Shown: one piece after another, positions 8,741-18,087 of the stretch
How positions within the stretch are numbered: position 1 is the stretch's first letter
Layout: the number at the start of each line of letters is the position of its first letter
Source: Marinobacter sediminicola
GTDB lineage: Bacteria > Pseudomonadota > Gammaproteobacteria > Pseudomonadales > Oleiphilaceae
Assembly (NCBI RefSeq): GCF_031157525.1
Contig: NZ_JAVIXR010000001.1
Span: 372,001 to 436,000, forward strand
Direction: 5' to 3'
Length of the DNA stretch: 64,000 bases
The notes under the pieces: model-generated
Told to the model about the DNA's origin: nothing
What the model saw: the letters and a program-made list of their open reading frames with translations, nothing else
Database searches by the model: none
Position numbers and translations under genes: made by a program

Positions 8741-8968
8741 ATGGCTGATCGTACACTGGATACGTCCGGGCTTCGCTGCCCAATGCCCTTGCTGAAAACA
8801 AAATTGGAGCTCAACGGTATGTCTCCGGGCGATATGCTTGAGGTGATTGCCACAGATGCGGGCTCCGCTCGCGATATTCCGGCCTTTCTGGAGTTGTCTC
8901 GCCACCATTTGGTGAACTCTACGCAAACTGATGGCCATTTCCGCTTTGTGATAGAGTGCGGCGGTTAA
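8741..8968 (+). CDS. TusA/SirA-family sulfur carrier protein
   Basis: Small 75-residue protein of the TusA family. The signature LRCPMPLLK near the N-terminus contains the active cysteine (Cys13 in the CPxP motif) that carries persulfide sulfur, in E. coli TusA for tRNA 2-thiouridylation. This genome may have more than one TusA-like protein, so I give no symbol. It lies 16 bases before the PerM-like gene and is divergent from the bepA-like gene, so 8582-8740 should hold both promoters. Confidence 0.88.
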   Translation: MADRTLDTSGLRCPMPLLKTKLELNGMSPGDMLEVIATDAGSARDIPAFLELSRHHLVNSTQTDGHFRFVIECGG

Positions 8969-8984
8969 TTTTCCGGAGTCATTG

Positions 8985-10064
8985 ATGTTCAGAATTTTAC
9001 GCGGTCTTGCGCACAAATACTTTTCAGATGAAGAAGCTGTCATTCTTTTTCTGATTTTGGTGGCAGGCACATTTTTCATTATTTTTTTTGGTGCCATGCT
9101 CGCACCCGCGATCGCCTCGCTTATTGTGGCGTTTATTCTGCAGGGGCTGGTTACTCGGTTGAGTGCCTATGGTGTTCCGGAAGGTTTAGCGATACTCAGT
9201 GTGTTTCTGGTGTTTCTCGGTGTATTGGTAGGGTTTATCTTTGGCCTTTTACCGCTGATATGGACTCAGGTCAGCACGCTTGCAGGCGAGGCTCCCCGAA
9301 TCATTGGTGAGCTGCAGTCATACCTTGAGCTTTTGCCTGAAGAGTACCCACATTTGATCTCGGCTGAGGCGGTGCGCAGTCTTTACCAACAAGTGAATAC
9401 TGAGGTGGGCCACATGACTCAGTGGCTGGTGTCCTTCTCGCTGTCGAGCATCCCTGATCTTGTCGCACTGCTCATTTACATGGTTTTGGTTCCTATACTT
9501 GTGTTCTTCTTCCTGAAAGACCGGGAAGTCCTGCTAGGGGCCATTTCCAGACTGCTTCCACCTCAACGTCCGATGATGGTTCAAATCTGGCATGAGGTTA
9601 ACCTTCAATGTGCAAATTACGTGCGTGGGAAAGCGGTTGAAATTCTGATCGTTGGTGGCGCGACCTATATTGCGTTCAAACTCCTTGGCGTACCTTATGC
9701 TGCCTTGCTATCGCTTCTGGTGGGCTTGAGTGTTGTAATCCCATACATTGGTGCGGCAGTGGTCACGATTCCGGTTGCGGTGATTGCACTCTTCGCCTTT
9801 GGGTGGGGTAGCCATTTTATCTGGGTAATGGTGATATACGGCATAATTCAGGCATTAGACGGTAATGTGCTGGTTCCCGTTCTGTTCTCAGAAGTGAACA
9901 GTCTGCACCCGGTTGTTATTATTATTTCGGTATTGTTCTTTGGCGGTATTTGGGGCTTGTGGGGCGTGTTCTTTGCCATTCCGTTGGCCACCATGTTGAA
10001 AGCTGTATTCTTTGCCTGGCCGGTAAAGGGTCCTGCTTTCTCAACCAGTTCGGACGAAGTGTAA
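8985..10064 (+). CDS. AI-2E family (PerM-like) transporter
   Basis: Polytopic inner-membrane protein of the AI-2E/PerM superfamily, 359 residues with about seven to eight hydrophobic segments. The N-terminal pair is at about 20-80, a central hydrophilic region runs at about 95-150, and the C-terminal half carries family blocks such as YAALLSLLVGLSVVIPYIGA and an Asn/Gly-rich IIQALDGNVLVP. Substrate is not predictable. ATG 8985 is preferred over TTG 8982 because GGAG (8975-8978) is six bases upstream. Probably cotranscribed with the TusA-like gene. Confidence 0.85.
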   Translation: MFRILRGLAHKYFSDEEAVILFLILVAGTFFIIFFGAMLAPAIASLIVAFILQGLVTRLSAYGVPEGLAILSVFLVFLGVLVGFIFGLLPLIWTQVSTLAGEAPRIIGELQSYLELLPEEYPHLISAEAVRSLYQQVNTEVGHMTQWLVSFSLSSIPDLVALLIYMVLVPILVFFFLKDREVLLGAISRLLPPQRPMMVQIWHEVNLQCANYVRGKAVEILIVGGATYIAFKLLGVPYAALLSLLVGLSVVIPYIGAAVVTIPVAVIALFAFGWGSHFIWVMVIYGIIQALDGNVLVPVLFSEVNSLHPVVIIISVLFFGGIWGLWGVFFAIPLATMLKAVFFAWPVKGPAFSTSSDEV

Positions 10065-10088
10065 TTTAATTTCCTTGTGTCACTTCGT
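10054..10088 (+). other. Weak inverted repeat overlapping the end of the PerM-like gene
   Basis: ACGAAGTG (10054-10061) and CACTTCGT (10081-10088) are exact inverted copies with a 19-base AT-rich loop containing the stop codon. No T-run follows. It may stabilise the 3' end of the upstream mRNA or be chance. Confidence 0.3.
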
Positions 10089-10129
10089 GCCCAACATTAC
10101 CATATTCGTTTTATTCGGATGGAGCTTTT

Positions 10130-11008
10130 ATGATTACGGGTAGCCTTGTCGCACTGGTCACGCCCATGCATCCAAACGGTGACATTCACTGGGAGCATCT
10201 GGACAAACTGGTCGACTTTCATCTGGACAACGGCACCAACGGTATCGTTGCGGTAGGAACCACCGGCGAATCCGCAACGCTCGATCAGCAAGAGCACTGT
10301 CGGGTAATTGGTTACATCATCAAGCGCGTAAATGGGCGGATTCCCGTTATCGCCGGTACCGGTGGCAACAGCACGCGTGAAGCCATCTATCTGACAACGG
10401 AAGCTCATAAACTGGGCGCGGACGCCTGTCTCCTGGTTGTGCCTTACTACAATAAGCCAACTCAGGAAGGCCTTTATCAGCACTTTAAAGCCATCGCTGA
10501 AGCTGTACCCGGTATGAGCCAGATGCTCTACAACGTACCCGGGCGCACGGCGTGCGACATGCTAAACGAAACCGTTTTGCGTTTGGCCGACATCCCGAAC
10601 ATTGTTGCCATCAAAGATGCGACGGGCAATATTCCCCGGGGAGCAGAACTGATTGAAGCTCTCAATGGTCGCCTTGCCGTTTATTCGGGTGACGATGCTA
10701 CTGCAGCAGAACTGATGCTCGCTGGCGCAAAAGGCAACGTTTCGGTTACTGCAAACGTGGCGCCCCAAGGTATGTCTGATCTTTGTGCCGCAGCGATTGC
10801 GGGCAATCGGGAAGAAACAGAACGCCTGAACGAGCTTCTTATGCCTTTGAACCGGAAGCTGTTCCTGGAAGCAAATCCCATCCCTGTTAAGTGGGCGCTT
10901 CAACGTATGGGTATGATTGGTGAGGGTATACGGCTTCCACTGACCCAGTTCAGTGAGAAATTCCACGGAGAACTGGAAGAAGCAATGAACGCTTCGGGTG
11001 TTCTCTGA
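10130..11008 (+). CDS. dapA: 4-hydroxy-tetrahydrodipicolinate synthase DapA
   Basis: First committed enzyme of the diaminopimelate/lysine pathway: condenses pyruvate with aspartate semialdehyde. The 292 residues match the family length. The substrate loop GTTGE (about 43-47), Tyr134 in the YNVPGRTA motif and the Schiff-base lysine Lys162 in VAIKDATGN are all present, as is the Arg of the PGRT motif. It is followed by bamC, the same dapA-bamC-purC order as E. coli, and is likely cotranscribed with it. Confidence 0.98.
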   Translation: MITGSLVALVTPMHPNGDIHWEHLDKLVDFHLDNGTNGIVAVGTTGESATLDQQEHCRVIGYIIKRVNGRIPVIAGTGGNSTREAIYLTTEAHKLGADACLLVVPYYNKPTQEGLYQHFKAIAEAVPGMSQMLYNVPGRTACDMLNETVLRLADIPNIVAIKDATGNIPRGAELIEALNGRLAVYSGDDATAAELMLAGAKGNVSVTANVAPQGMSDLCAAAIAGNREETERLNELLMPLNRKLFLEANPIPVKWALQRMGMIGEGIRLPLTQFSEKFHGELEEAMNASGVL

Positions 11009-11058
11009 ATTTGCCGATACCAGCAGCCCTGAAACAGACCCATACAGAGAGAAGGCCA

Positions 11059-12186
11059 ATGCAGGTTCTTTCAAGAACCCGTAAGTTTTTTGCAGTCCGA
11101 CGCTTGGCTGGTGCCTCCGGGCTCTTGCTTATTATGGCAACAGCCGGATGTGGCGTGCTTGATGATCGTTCTGAAAGCTATGTGTATGAGAAAGAAGGCG
11201 ATGAACTGGCTCTGCCAGAATCAGCGGATTCTTCCCGTTTTTCCCAGGTGATGCCTATCCGGAAAATAACTCCGGCTGATGGCAGCAAAATGTATCCATC
11301 TGACATCCCTCGTCCTCCGGACATGACCTCGGAAATTCTCGAAGAGAATTACCTGGTTGAAGAGCTTGATGGTCGCGCCTGGTTGTTGGTAAATGATGTG
11401 CCGGGGCGTATTTGGCCAGCGGTCACGACTTATATGAACGATCAAGGCCTTGGTGTAGCCCACGACAGCCCTCAGCTGGGGCTGCTACAGAGTGAGCTGG
11501 CCAACTTCAATATGCGTGCTCGCGACCTTCTTGAGCTTTCCACCGCTCCTGTCGATGCAACCTCAGCTGAACCGAAAGTCATTCTTCAAGTTCGTATAGC
11601 GCCAGGTGTTCGGCGGAAAACCACGGAAATCCAGGTGCGCAAGCTTACTTCAGTGCACGGGCCAGACGTAGGCTCGGCCTGGCCGGGAGAGCTACTTTCC
11701 TGGAGCGGAGTTCCCGAGTTTTCCGCCGAGCAACTTGCGTTACAGAAACGGCTGCTTGCCGACATGGGTGAGTTCCTGAAAGCCCGTGAAGAGAGTAAGT
11801 CCTTCTCGCGCGCAGCGTCGGGCATGGATACAAAACCATTGGTTAAGCTGATATCTGAAAACGACACGGCACAAGCCATTGGCATGGATCTCGACTACGG
11901 TCGCTCCTGGGCCGAGGTGAACCGCGCGCTGAGCGAATCGGATATTGTCGTGCTTGACCTCAATCGGAGCGAAGGTTGGATTTTCGTCGATTTCCGCAGC
12001 GCCGATGAGCGCGACCCGGGATGGTTTAGCTGGTTTAGTGATAAAGAGAAGCCCCGCCATACTCATACAGTGAATCTGGTCGAGCGTGATGAGCAGGTCA
12101 GGGTTACCGCTGACGCTGTAGATGGATACAGCGGCGACAAGCGGGCAGAGGGTTTGCTCAAGCAGCTATTCGATTACCTATACTGA
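11059..12186 (+). CDS. bamC: Outer membrane assembly lipoprotein BamC
   Basis: Lipoprotein subunit of the BAM complex that inserts beta-barrels. The chosen ATG (11059) is preceded by GAGAAGG and gives a clean type II signal peptide with lipobox ATAGC (Cys31 lipidated); an in-frame ATG 48 bases earlier lacks these features. The 375-residue protein continues with the unstructured N-terminal segment and two helix-grip domains (about 100-220 and 245-375). Overall weakly conserved family; the call rests on lipobox, length and dapA-bamC-purC synteny. Confidence 0.9.
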   Translation: MQVLSRTRKFFAVRRLAGASGLLLIMATAGCGVLDDRSESYVYEKEGDELALPESADSSRFSQVMPIRKITPADGSKMYPSDIPRPPDMTSEILEENYLVEELDGRAWLLVNDVPGRIWPAVTTYMNDQGLGVAHDSPQLGLLQSELANFNMRARDLLELSTAPVDATSAEPKVILQVRIAPGVRRKTTEIQVRKLTSVHGPDVGSAWPGELLSWSGVPEFSAEQLALQKRLLADMGEFLKAREESKSFSRAASGMDTKPLVKLISENDTAQAIGMDLDYGRSWAEVNRALSESDIVVLDLNRSEGWIFVDFRSADERDPGWFSWFSDKEKPRHTHTVNLVERDEQVRVTADAVDGYSGDKRAEGLLKQLFDYLY

Positions 12187-12237
12187 TCTAGAAGGGGTGC
12201 CTGCAGTGCGTGCGGGCCTCCATTTCGGAGACTTAAG

Positions 12238-12951
12238 ATGGAAAAACGCGAAGAACTATACGCAGGCAAAGCCAAATCTGTATTCCGCACCGACGATCCA
12301 GAGCGCTTTGTTCTTGTCTTCCGTGATGATACCTCGGCATTTGACGGCGAAAAGAAAGAACAGCTCAATCGTAAAGGAATGGTGAATAACCGTTTCAACG
12401 CGTTCATTATGGATAAGCTGGAAGCCGCCGGTGTGCCAACGCACCACGAGGGCCTGTTGTCTGCGACGGAATCACTGGTTAAAAAGCTCGATATGATTCC
12501 TGTGGAGTGCGTTGTTCGAAACGTATCTGCAGGTAGTCTGTGCCGTCGCTTGGGTGTCGAAGAAGGGCTGGAGCTTACCCCGCCAACCTACGAGTTATTT
12601 TTGAAAAATGACGCGCTGCACGACCCTATGGTTAATGAGTCGTTGGCCATTAGTTTTAATTGGGCGACCGAGGCCGAACTCGCGCGCATGAAAGAGTTAA
12701 CCTACAAGGTAAACGGCGTTCTTAAAAACCTGTTTGATGAAGCTGGAATGTTGCTGGTGGATTACAAACTGGAGTTCGGCCGTAGTGGCGGTGACATTGT
12801 GTTGGGTGATGAGTTCAGCCCCGACGGCTGCCGCATTTGGGATAAGGAAACCCAAAAAAAGATGGACAAGGATCGTTTCCGCCAAGGCTTGGGCAGCGTT
12901 ATTGAAACTTATGAAGAAGTTGGTCGGCGCATCGGTATTAACTTCGACTGA
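12238..12951 (+). CDS. purC: Phosphoribosylaminoimidazole-succinocarboxamide synthase PurC
   Basis: ATP-dependent ligase joining CAIR and aspartate in purine biosynthesis. The 237-residue single-domain bacterial form is complete: the N-terminal YAGKAKSVF nucleotide-binding block, [10 protein letters not shown], the signature [19 protein letters not shown], and the C-terminal block [10 protein letters not shown] followed by [13 protein letters not shown]. It lies 51 bases after bamC. Confidence 0.98.
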   Translation: MEKREELYAGKAKSVFRTDDPERFVLVFRDDTSAFDGEKKEQLNRKGMVNNRFNAFIMDKLEAAGVPTHHEGLLSATESLVKKLDMIPVECVVRNVSAGSLCRRLGVEEGLELTPPTYELFLKNDALHDPMVNESLAISFNWATEAELARMKELTYKVNGVLKNLFDEAGMLLVDYKLEFGRSGGDIVLGDEFSPDGCRIWDKETQKKMDKDRFRQGLGSVIETYEEVGRRIGINFD

Positions 12952-12997
12952 TTTCATTGCCAGATAATCAAACAGACAATAAAGATACAGGTGCACC

Positions 12998-13723
12998 ATG
13001 CGAAAACTCACACTTGCATTAGGCAGTTCATTAATTCTGGCCACCCCTTTTGCCCAAGCCGACATTGCGGGCCTTGGCGCTAGCGTAAGTTATTGGGACT
13101 CGAGCGCCTCGGGTACAGCGTCATCCGGCAATAGCACAGTCGATATGAATGACGAACTAGGCTTGAAGGATGACGGTAACGTCAATGCCAGTATTTATCT
13201 GGAGCACCCGGTTCCCGTGTTGCCTAATGTGCGTCTGTCGTACACGCTGATTCAACAAAGTGGGCAAGGTGAGCTCACCAGCAACTACGGTATTTTTACT
13301 GCAGGTACTCAGGTCTATTCAGAGCTCGATCTTGAGCAACTGGATTTAACACTGTATTACGAAATTCTCGATAACTGGGTCAATCTTGATCTCGGACTTA
13401 CAGTGCGAGATTTTTCCGGCGAGCTGCTTGTGCAGAAAAGTGCTGTTGTAGACCGTACTGAAGCGGATGCTGTTTTACCTATGGGGTACATTTCCGCTCG
13501 CTTTGACCTTCCGCTTACCGGAGTTGCGGTTGGTGCTGAGGGCAACTTCATCAGCTTTGATGGTGATTCGATGCGTGATTTCAGTGTTTACGGGCAGTAC
13601 AGCCTCTCACTGCTGCAGCTGCAAGCGGGTTATCGCCAGTATGCAGTGGATTATAAAGATGGCGATGATGCCTTTGACGTTAAAGTTGACGGGCCCTTTA
13701 TAAGTGCAGGTTTAACCTTTTAA
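12998..13723 (+). CDS. TIGR04219-like outer membrane beta-barrel protein
   Basis: 241-residue exported protein: signal peptide 1-21 (ends PFAQA), then alternating amphipathic strands typical of a small beta-barrel, ending in a C-terminal aromatic (GLTF) as expected for BAM substrates. The start [19 protein letters not shown] fits the TIGR04219 outer-membrane family of gammaproteobacteria, whose function is unknown. Located between purC and a nucleotide-sugar epimerase; I infer no functional link. Confidence 0.72.
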   Translation: MRKLTLALGSSLILATPFAQADIAGLGASVSYWDSSASGTASSGNSTVDMNDELGLKDDGNVNASIYLEHPVPVLPNVRLSYTLIQQSGQGELTSNYGIFTAGTQVYSELDLEQLDLTLYYEILDNWVNLDLGLTVRDFSGELLVQKSAVVDRTEADAVLPMGYISARFDLPLTGVAVGAEGNFISFDGDSMRDFSVYGQYSLSLLQLQAGYRQYAVDYKDGDDAFDVKVDGPFISAGLTF

Positions 13724-13749
13724 GGCGCTTTAAGAGGAGCGAAAAAATT

Positions 13750-14757
13750 GTGAAGATTCTGGTAACGGGCACCGCGGGATTCATCGGCGCGCAGCTAGCG
13801 CATCGATTGCTTGAGCGGGGAGATGAAGTAATTGGCGTTGACTGCGTTAACGACTATTACGATGTTAATCTCAAGGAAGCCCGGCTTGCACGCCTGACCG
13901 GACACCCTGGATTCACAGAAGTACGCGAGGACATTTCCGACCGCACTGTGATGGCAGACATCTTCGCAAAGCATCGCCCTGAGCGAGTCGTGCACCTGGC
14001 TGCCCAAGCAGGTGTGCGCTACTCAATCGAAAATCCAAACGCCTATGTGGATGCCAACCTTGTTGGTTTTATGAATATCCTTGAAGGCTGCCGCCATAAT
14101 GATGTGAAACACCTGGTTTACGCATCCAGCAGTTCTGTTTATGGCGCCAACGAGGCTATGCCTTTTGCTGTCCGCGATAATGTGGACCACCCGTTAAGTC
14201 TGTACGCGGCCTCAAAAAAGGCCAATGAGCTGATGGCCCACACATACAGCCATCTGTACCGGCTGCCAACTACGGGTCTCCGATTCTTCACGGTATATGG
14301 CCCCTGGGGCCGGCCGGATATGGCGTTATTTATCTTCACCAGGAAAATACTCGCGGGTGAGCCGATTGATGTATTCAATCACGGCAACCATAAGCGCGAT
14401 TTCACGTATATAGACGATATTGTAGAAGGCGTTATTCGCACTCTCGATCAGGTGGCAGAGCCTAATGAGAAGTGGAGTGGGGCAGCGCCAGATCCGAGCA
14501 CCAGCAAGGCGCCTTATCGTATTTACAATATTGGCAGTAACAATCCCGTTGAGCTGTCTCGCTTCATCGAAATTATCGAAGAGAGAACGGGTAAGAAAGC
14601 GATAAAGAATCTCCTACCCATGCAGCCAGGTGATGTGCCTGCCACCTACGCCAATGTCGATGACTTGATCAGTGACGTAGGGTACAAGCCAGAAACCCCG
14701 GTGGAAGAGGGCATCGCAAAGTTTGTGGACTGGTATCGCGACTTCTACCAGGTGTGA
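13750..14757 (+). CDS. NAD-dependent epimerase, UDP-glucuronate 4-epimerase type
   Basis: Extended short-chain dehydrogenase of 335 residues that would interconvert nucleotide sugars in the cytoplasm. The NAD-binding [11 protein letters not shown] lies at residues 6-16, the catalytic Ser block [10 protein letters not shown] at about 122-131, and Tyr-Lys in YAASKKANE at about 153-161. The N-terminal motif [14 protein letters not shown] is the hallmark of the group annotated as capsular protein I or UDP-glucuronate epimerase. GTG start with GAGGAG upstream. Its product, probably UDP-galacturonate, may feed polysaccharide synthesis encoded further right. Its stop is one base from that of the convergent glutaredoxin gene. 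Confidence 0.85.
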   Translation: MKILVTGTAGFIGAQLAHRLLERGDEVIGVDCVNDYYDVNLKEARLARLTGHPGFTEVREDISDRTVMADIFAKHRPERVVHLAAQAGVRYSIENPNAYVDANLVGFMNILEGCRHNDVKHLVYASSSSVYGANEAMPFAVRDNVDHPLSLYAASKKANELMAHTYSHLYRLPTTGLRFFTVYGPWGRPDMALFIFTRKILAGEPIDVFNHGNHKRDFTYIDDIVEGVIRTLDQVAEPNEKWSGAAPDPSTSKAPYRIYNIGSNNPVELSRFIEIIEERTGKKAIKNLLPMQPGDVPATYANVDDLISDVGYKPETPVEEGIAKFVDWYRDFYQV

Positions 14758-14758
14758 T

Positions 14759-15154
14759 TCAGGCTGGGTTTCCGAAACGCTGCTCTAGCCAGGTGTTAAT
14801 GTCAGAGGAATCGTACATCCACTGCTCACTGCCATCCTCATTCTGAATCCGCAAACAGGGCACTTTTATATTGCCCCCACCTTGCTCCAACTCAGTCCGA
14901 TGGGTTTCGTTGTGCTGTGCATCCCGCTTTTCAATATTGAGATTCAATCTCGCAATTTGCTTTCTTACTTTCACACAGAAAGGGCAGGTCTTGAACTGAT
15001 ACAGCGCAAGGTTCTCGCAGGCGGCATCAACTTCCTTCTGGTCTTCTGGGCTACGCTCCATGGGCTTTCCACCACCAAGCTTTTCGCTCAACAGAACAAA
15101 CGGCGTGAGAATAAGACGCAACGTCCGGAAAAAATAACGGATGACCACTCGCAT
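14759..15154 (-). CDS. Membrane-anchored glutaredoxin-like protein
   Basis: 131 residues: a short basic N-terminus, a hydrophobic segment at about 7-23 that could anchor it in the inner membrane, and a thioredoxin-fold glutaredoxin domain with redox motif CPFC (Cys57, Cys60) and the proline of KVPCL (about 97-101), the equivalent of the cis-Pro loop. The Cys following that proline is unusual. Likely a thiol-disulfide protein, substrate unknown. Divergent from the cytochrome b561 gene. Confidence 0.8.
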   Translation of the reverse strand: MRVVIRYFFRTLRLILTPFVLLSEKLGGGKPMERSPEDQKEVDAACENLALYQFKTCPFCVKVRKQIARLNLNIEKRDAQHNETHRTELEQGGGNIKVPCLRIQNEDGSEQWMYDSSDINTWLEQRFGNPA

Positions 15155-15262
15155 TGTATAAACCTTTAATTTGATACGTGAAATTCAGTGGGCAGTATAA
15201 AGCAAAACCGGTATGGTTTCGGGTATTAAGCCTGTCTATGTCAGTTTTATAAGGAACCGAAA

Positions 15263-15946
15263 ATGAAGTCGATCGCTTTGTGGGATCTGCCCACACGACT
15301 CTTTCACTGGCTTCTGGTGGTTGCCGTTACAGGTTCGCTGGTGACAGTCAGCCTTGGGGGTACCTGGATGTTGTGGCATGAACGCTTTGGTATCACCATT
15401 GTGGGCTTGATTAGCTTTCGATTGGCGTGGGGTGTACTAGGCTCGACTTACGCCCGCTTTTTGCACTTTGTTCCGAAGCCATCTGCCATTCGCGTGTATC
15501 TGAAAGGTGACTGGCAAGGACTAGGGCATAACCCTTTGGGTGCCCTTTCAGTTCTGGCCATGCTCGTATTATTGGGCTTTCAGGCGGTTACAGGACTGTT
15601 TGCTACAGACGCCATAGCGTTCAATGGGCCACTTTACCGTGCAGTGTCTTCGGATTGGAACGACACCATTACTTCCTGGCATAAGTTCACTGAATGGTTT
15701 ATCTACGGCCTGATAGGCCTGCATATTGCCAGCGTACTTTTTTATACGCTGGTTAAAAAAGATAATCTCATCACACCAATGGTCAGCGGGCGTAAAAAAG
15801 TCGAAGAAACGCAAGCCGAGGAAAGGGCAGGCGGTGGGCCGTTGGCTTTCGTTGTCGCATTGGCGGTGGCAGCGTTCGCAGTATGGGTAGCGACTGGAGG
15901 GCTTTTGTCGCCCCCTCCGCCGCCGCCACCCGATCTGGGGTGGTGA
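15263..15946 (+). CDS. Cytochrome b561-type membrane cytochrome
   Basis: Cytochrome b561/Ni-Fe hydrogenase b-subunit-like protein, 227 residues, with four main hydrophobic helices and histidines positioned as haem ligands (FHWLLVV near residue 14, MLWHERFG, TSWHKFTEW, LIGLHIASV). The C-terminus carries an extra hydrophobic segment and a run of seven prolines before the last residues DLGW, which is unusual. It faces a cytochrome c' gene whose stop is 32 bases away; such b561/c' pairs are common in proteobacteria and suggest electron transfer from the membrane to the periplasmic haem protein. Confidence 0.88.
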   Translation: MKSIALWDLPTRLFHWLLVVAVTGSLVTVSLGGTWMLWHERFGITIVGLISFRLAWGVLGSTYARFLHFVPKPSAIRVYLKGDWQGLGHNPLGALSVLAMLVLLGFQAVTGLFATDAIAFNGPLYRAVSSDWNDTITSWHKFTEWFIYGLIGLHIASVLFYTLVKKDNLITPMVSGRKKVEETQAEERAGGGPLAFVVALAVAAFAVWVATGGLLSPPPPPPPDLGW

Positions 15947-15983
15947 GTAGCCATAGAGAGGGCTCCAAGAGTATGGCTTACTC
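15945..15983. terminator. Inverted repeat between convergent cytochrome genes
   Basis: GAGTAGCCATA (15945-15955) and TATGGCTTACTC (15972-15983) pair over 11 bases with one bulged base. The repeat spans the stop codons of both convergent genes. There is no T-run on either strand, so it is a possible factor-dependent or bidirectional end rather than a proven terminator. Confidence 0.4.
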
Positions 15984-16445
15984 GGCGCGGAACTCGTCGT
16001 GGCAAGCCTTACAGGACTTACCTACTTCACTGAACTGAGCCGCTAGGGCGCCCTTGCCACCGCCGTTGGCTGCGACTTCCTGAAGCTTGGTCGCGGCTTG
16101 GGCAAAGCCAATAGCAACTTCTCGAGCTTTTTCTGGCTTATCAAAAAACACAGGCAATAGCCTTGTGTTCTCATTTTTGTCGTTGGCAGTACCGGGGCCA
16201 AAAAGGCCACCCAAACCTGAGTTTGCCACCGCGGCAATGGCATTGGCTGCAGCCAGCATCTGCTGCTCGTTATAGGCAACGCTGCCATCTATTGCCTGAG
16301 CCTTAATCTTTCCCATATTCCAGGCTGCAAACGTAAATGCACTCTGGCGTGTTTCAATCTGATCTTCTACATCCAATTGGGCAACAGCCGGTGCTGATAC
16401 GGCGGCGCTCATTGCCAAGGCTAGAATAAATGGTGACTTACGCAT
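15978..16445 (-). CDS. Cytochrome c' (c-type haem protein)
   Basis: Periplasmic four-helix-bundle cytochrome c' family protein of 155 residues. It has a signal peptide (about 1-22, ending APAVAQ) and a single C-terminal haem-attachment motif CKACH close to the C-terminus, the placement that distinguishes class II cytochromes. Members bind NO and CO or act as electron carriers. Paired tail-to-tail with cytochrome b561, its likely redox partner. Confidence 0.92.
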   Translation of the reverse strand: MRKSPFILALAMSAAVSAPAVAQLDVEDQIETRQSAFTFAAWNMGKIKAQAIDGSVAYNEQQMLAAANAIAAVANSGLGGLFGPGTANDKNENTRLLPVFFDKPEKAREVAIGFAQAATKLQEVAANGGGKGALAAQFSEVGKSCKACHDEFRAE

Positions 16446-16754
16446 GCTTCACTCTCTCATTGTGTAAGGTGCTGTGGCTTGACTGTTGTAATGATTCCAT
16501 AGATACAGCCCGATTTATACCCTAATAATCTTACCTCTGGACGCGGATCCAAGCCGGTCAGTCCGTTCGTTGTAGGTTCAGCCCGACTGCGTTCGTCCCC
16601 CCGGCATACAGAAAGCCCATCAAAAAGACAGTGGCAGTATTGGCCAGTGCTCGGGTAACAATATGCCCTTGTAGTCCCCCAGCTTGGTTGCAAGAATGCC
16701 GGATTGTCGAACAACATCTACGCAAAAATTCTAATAAAACAAGGAATGGTGGAC
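16446..16754. other. Intergenic region between cytochrome c' and the FadL-like gene
   Basis: 309 bases between divergent genes, with no convincing ORF or RNA. It should contain the promoters of both genes; I could not assign well-spaced -35/-10 boxes. Just before the plus-strand start there is AAGGA at 16741-16745. Confidence 0.5.
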
Positions 16755-18074
16755 ATGGCAAGAAGTGCGGTGTGGCTAATATGCACCACGGTAGTTTGTG
16801 GACTTGCCTTGCCATCGGCGCAGGCCGGTATGGGCAACCTGGGCACCAGCTATGGGCTTATGCCCCAGGACATAGCAACTGCGCAGGGGCTTTCGATGTT
16901 TACCGAGGAAGTGTCTGCAACCTACTACAACCCTTCCTACATTACCGCCGATGAGCGTGGAGAGTTGACGGCGGGCATTCTCCACGCAGAGCAGGAGCTT
17001 CGAACCACCCGGTCGGATGCCCGTGGAAATGTGCTTGCAAACGCACCAACACAGCATGTTCTGTTAGGGTTTAAATCGAATCTCGCCTCGCTCACCCGTG
17101 ACAGGCACCCTCTACACGTGGGTATTATTCTTGGCCTGGAAAAGTACGGCAAGGAAATGATGGCGTTTCGGTCGGAGACGTCGGACACCGGGCAGTATTT
17201 ACAGTTTGGAAAGCAGCCCATGTTTCTGAATGCCGGCGTCGGAACCCATGTTGCTAAGGGTATCTCCGTCGGTGCTTCGTTCAGGTTAACCCTGAAAGCA
17301 TCCGCCGAACTGGAAACCCAAACAACGCTCACGGGTGATATGCGCCAGGAGCGCTTGAACGTCAACGCCCAGCCGTCGCTGAAGGCGATTCTGGGTACAA
17401 CCATAAAGCCTGCTGAGCTGTTTTGTGACGGCGATTGTTTTTGGGATGGCTGGGAATTAGCCCTCGTTTACAGAACCAAGTCGTCGTCGTCCACGTCGGT
17501 CGAAGCCAATGTAGTGGTCAATAACACAGTTCCGGATCCGGGGCTATCGGTGGCCGTAACGACGATAGAAGCGTTTCAGCCGGAAACTTACTCCGCTGGA
17601 TTGCAGTATTCAGGTGAACGCTGGCGAGCAGCGGTGTCGATTGAACAGCAGCGTTGGTCTGAACTTGTTGATGAGTTTGCCGGGGATACCATTAAGGACC
17701 AAGCCGAGCTTTCCCCCTCTGAACGCATTCAGTTCGACGATGTGTTGATTCCGCGAGTAGGGGCCGAATACCAGCTAAACGGAACCTATCTGGTCAGTGC
17801 GGGCCTTGCTTACGAAACCTCCCCGCTTCGCACTGAACGCAACCCGGGTCTCAATTACTACGATACAGACAGGGCTGTTATCGGGCTCGGGTTTGCAGCC
17901 GTGTATGACCGCACGCACGTTTTCAGCTACCCCGTACGTCTCGATTTTGCGTATCAGTATCAGCAGTTGATTGATCGGGATTTCCTGATTGTTGATGGAA
18001 GTGGCAACGAAACATCTGTCACAGCCGACGGCAATATTCATGTCGTCAGCACTTCAATTACGCTCAAATTTTAA
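16755..18074 (+). CDS. FadL-like outer membrane transport protein
   Basis: 439 residues from ATG 16755, which has AAGGA nine bases upstream and yields a signal peptide ending LPSAQA. The mature N-terminus (GMGNLGTSYGLMPQDIATAQG, then EEVSATYYNPSYI) resembles the FadL/TodX hatch region in which an Asn-Pro sequence follows an aromatic. The rest alternates strands typical of a 14-stranded barrel and ends with ITLKF (C-terminal Phe). FadL-family proteins import hydrophobic compounds such as long-chain fatty acids or hydrocarbons. Thirteen bases separate it from the next gene, a giant lipoprotein, so the two are probably cotranscribed. Confidence 0.65.
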   Translation: MARSAVWLICTTVVCGLALPSAQAGMGNLGTSYGLMPQDIATAQGLSMFTEEVSATYYNPSYITADERGELTAGILHAEQELRTTRSDARGNVLANAPTQHVLLGFKSNLASLTRDRHPLHVGIILGLEKYGKEMMAFRSETSDTGQYLQFGKQPMFLNAGVGTHVAKGISVGASFRLTLKASAELETQTTLTGDMRQERLNVNAQPSLKAILGTTIKPAELFCDGDCFWDGWELALVYRTKSSSSTSVEANVVVNNTVPDPGLSVAVTTIEAFQPETYSAGLQYSGERWRAAVSIEQQRWSELVDEFAGDTIKDQAELSPSERIQFDDVLIPRVGAEYQLNGTYLVSAGLAYETSPLRTERNPGLNYYDTDRAVIGLGFAAVYDRTHVFSYPVRLDFAYQYQQLIDRDFLIVDGSGNETSVTADGNIHVVSTSITLKF

Positions 18075-18087
18075 GGTGGGCTTCGCT

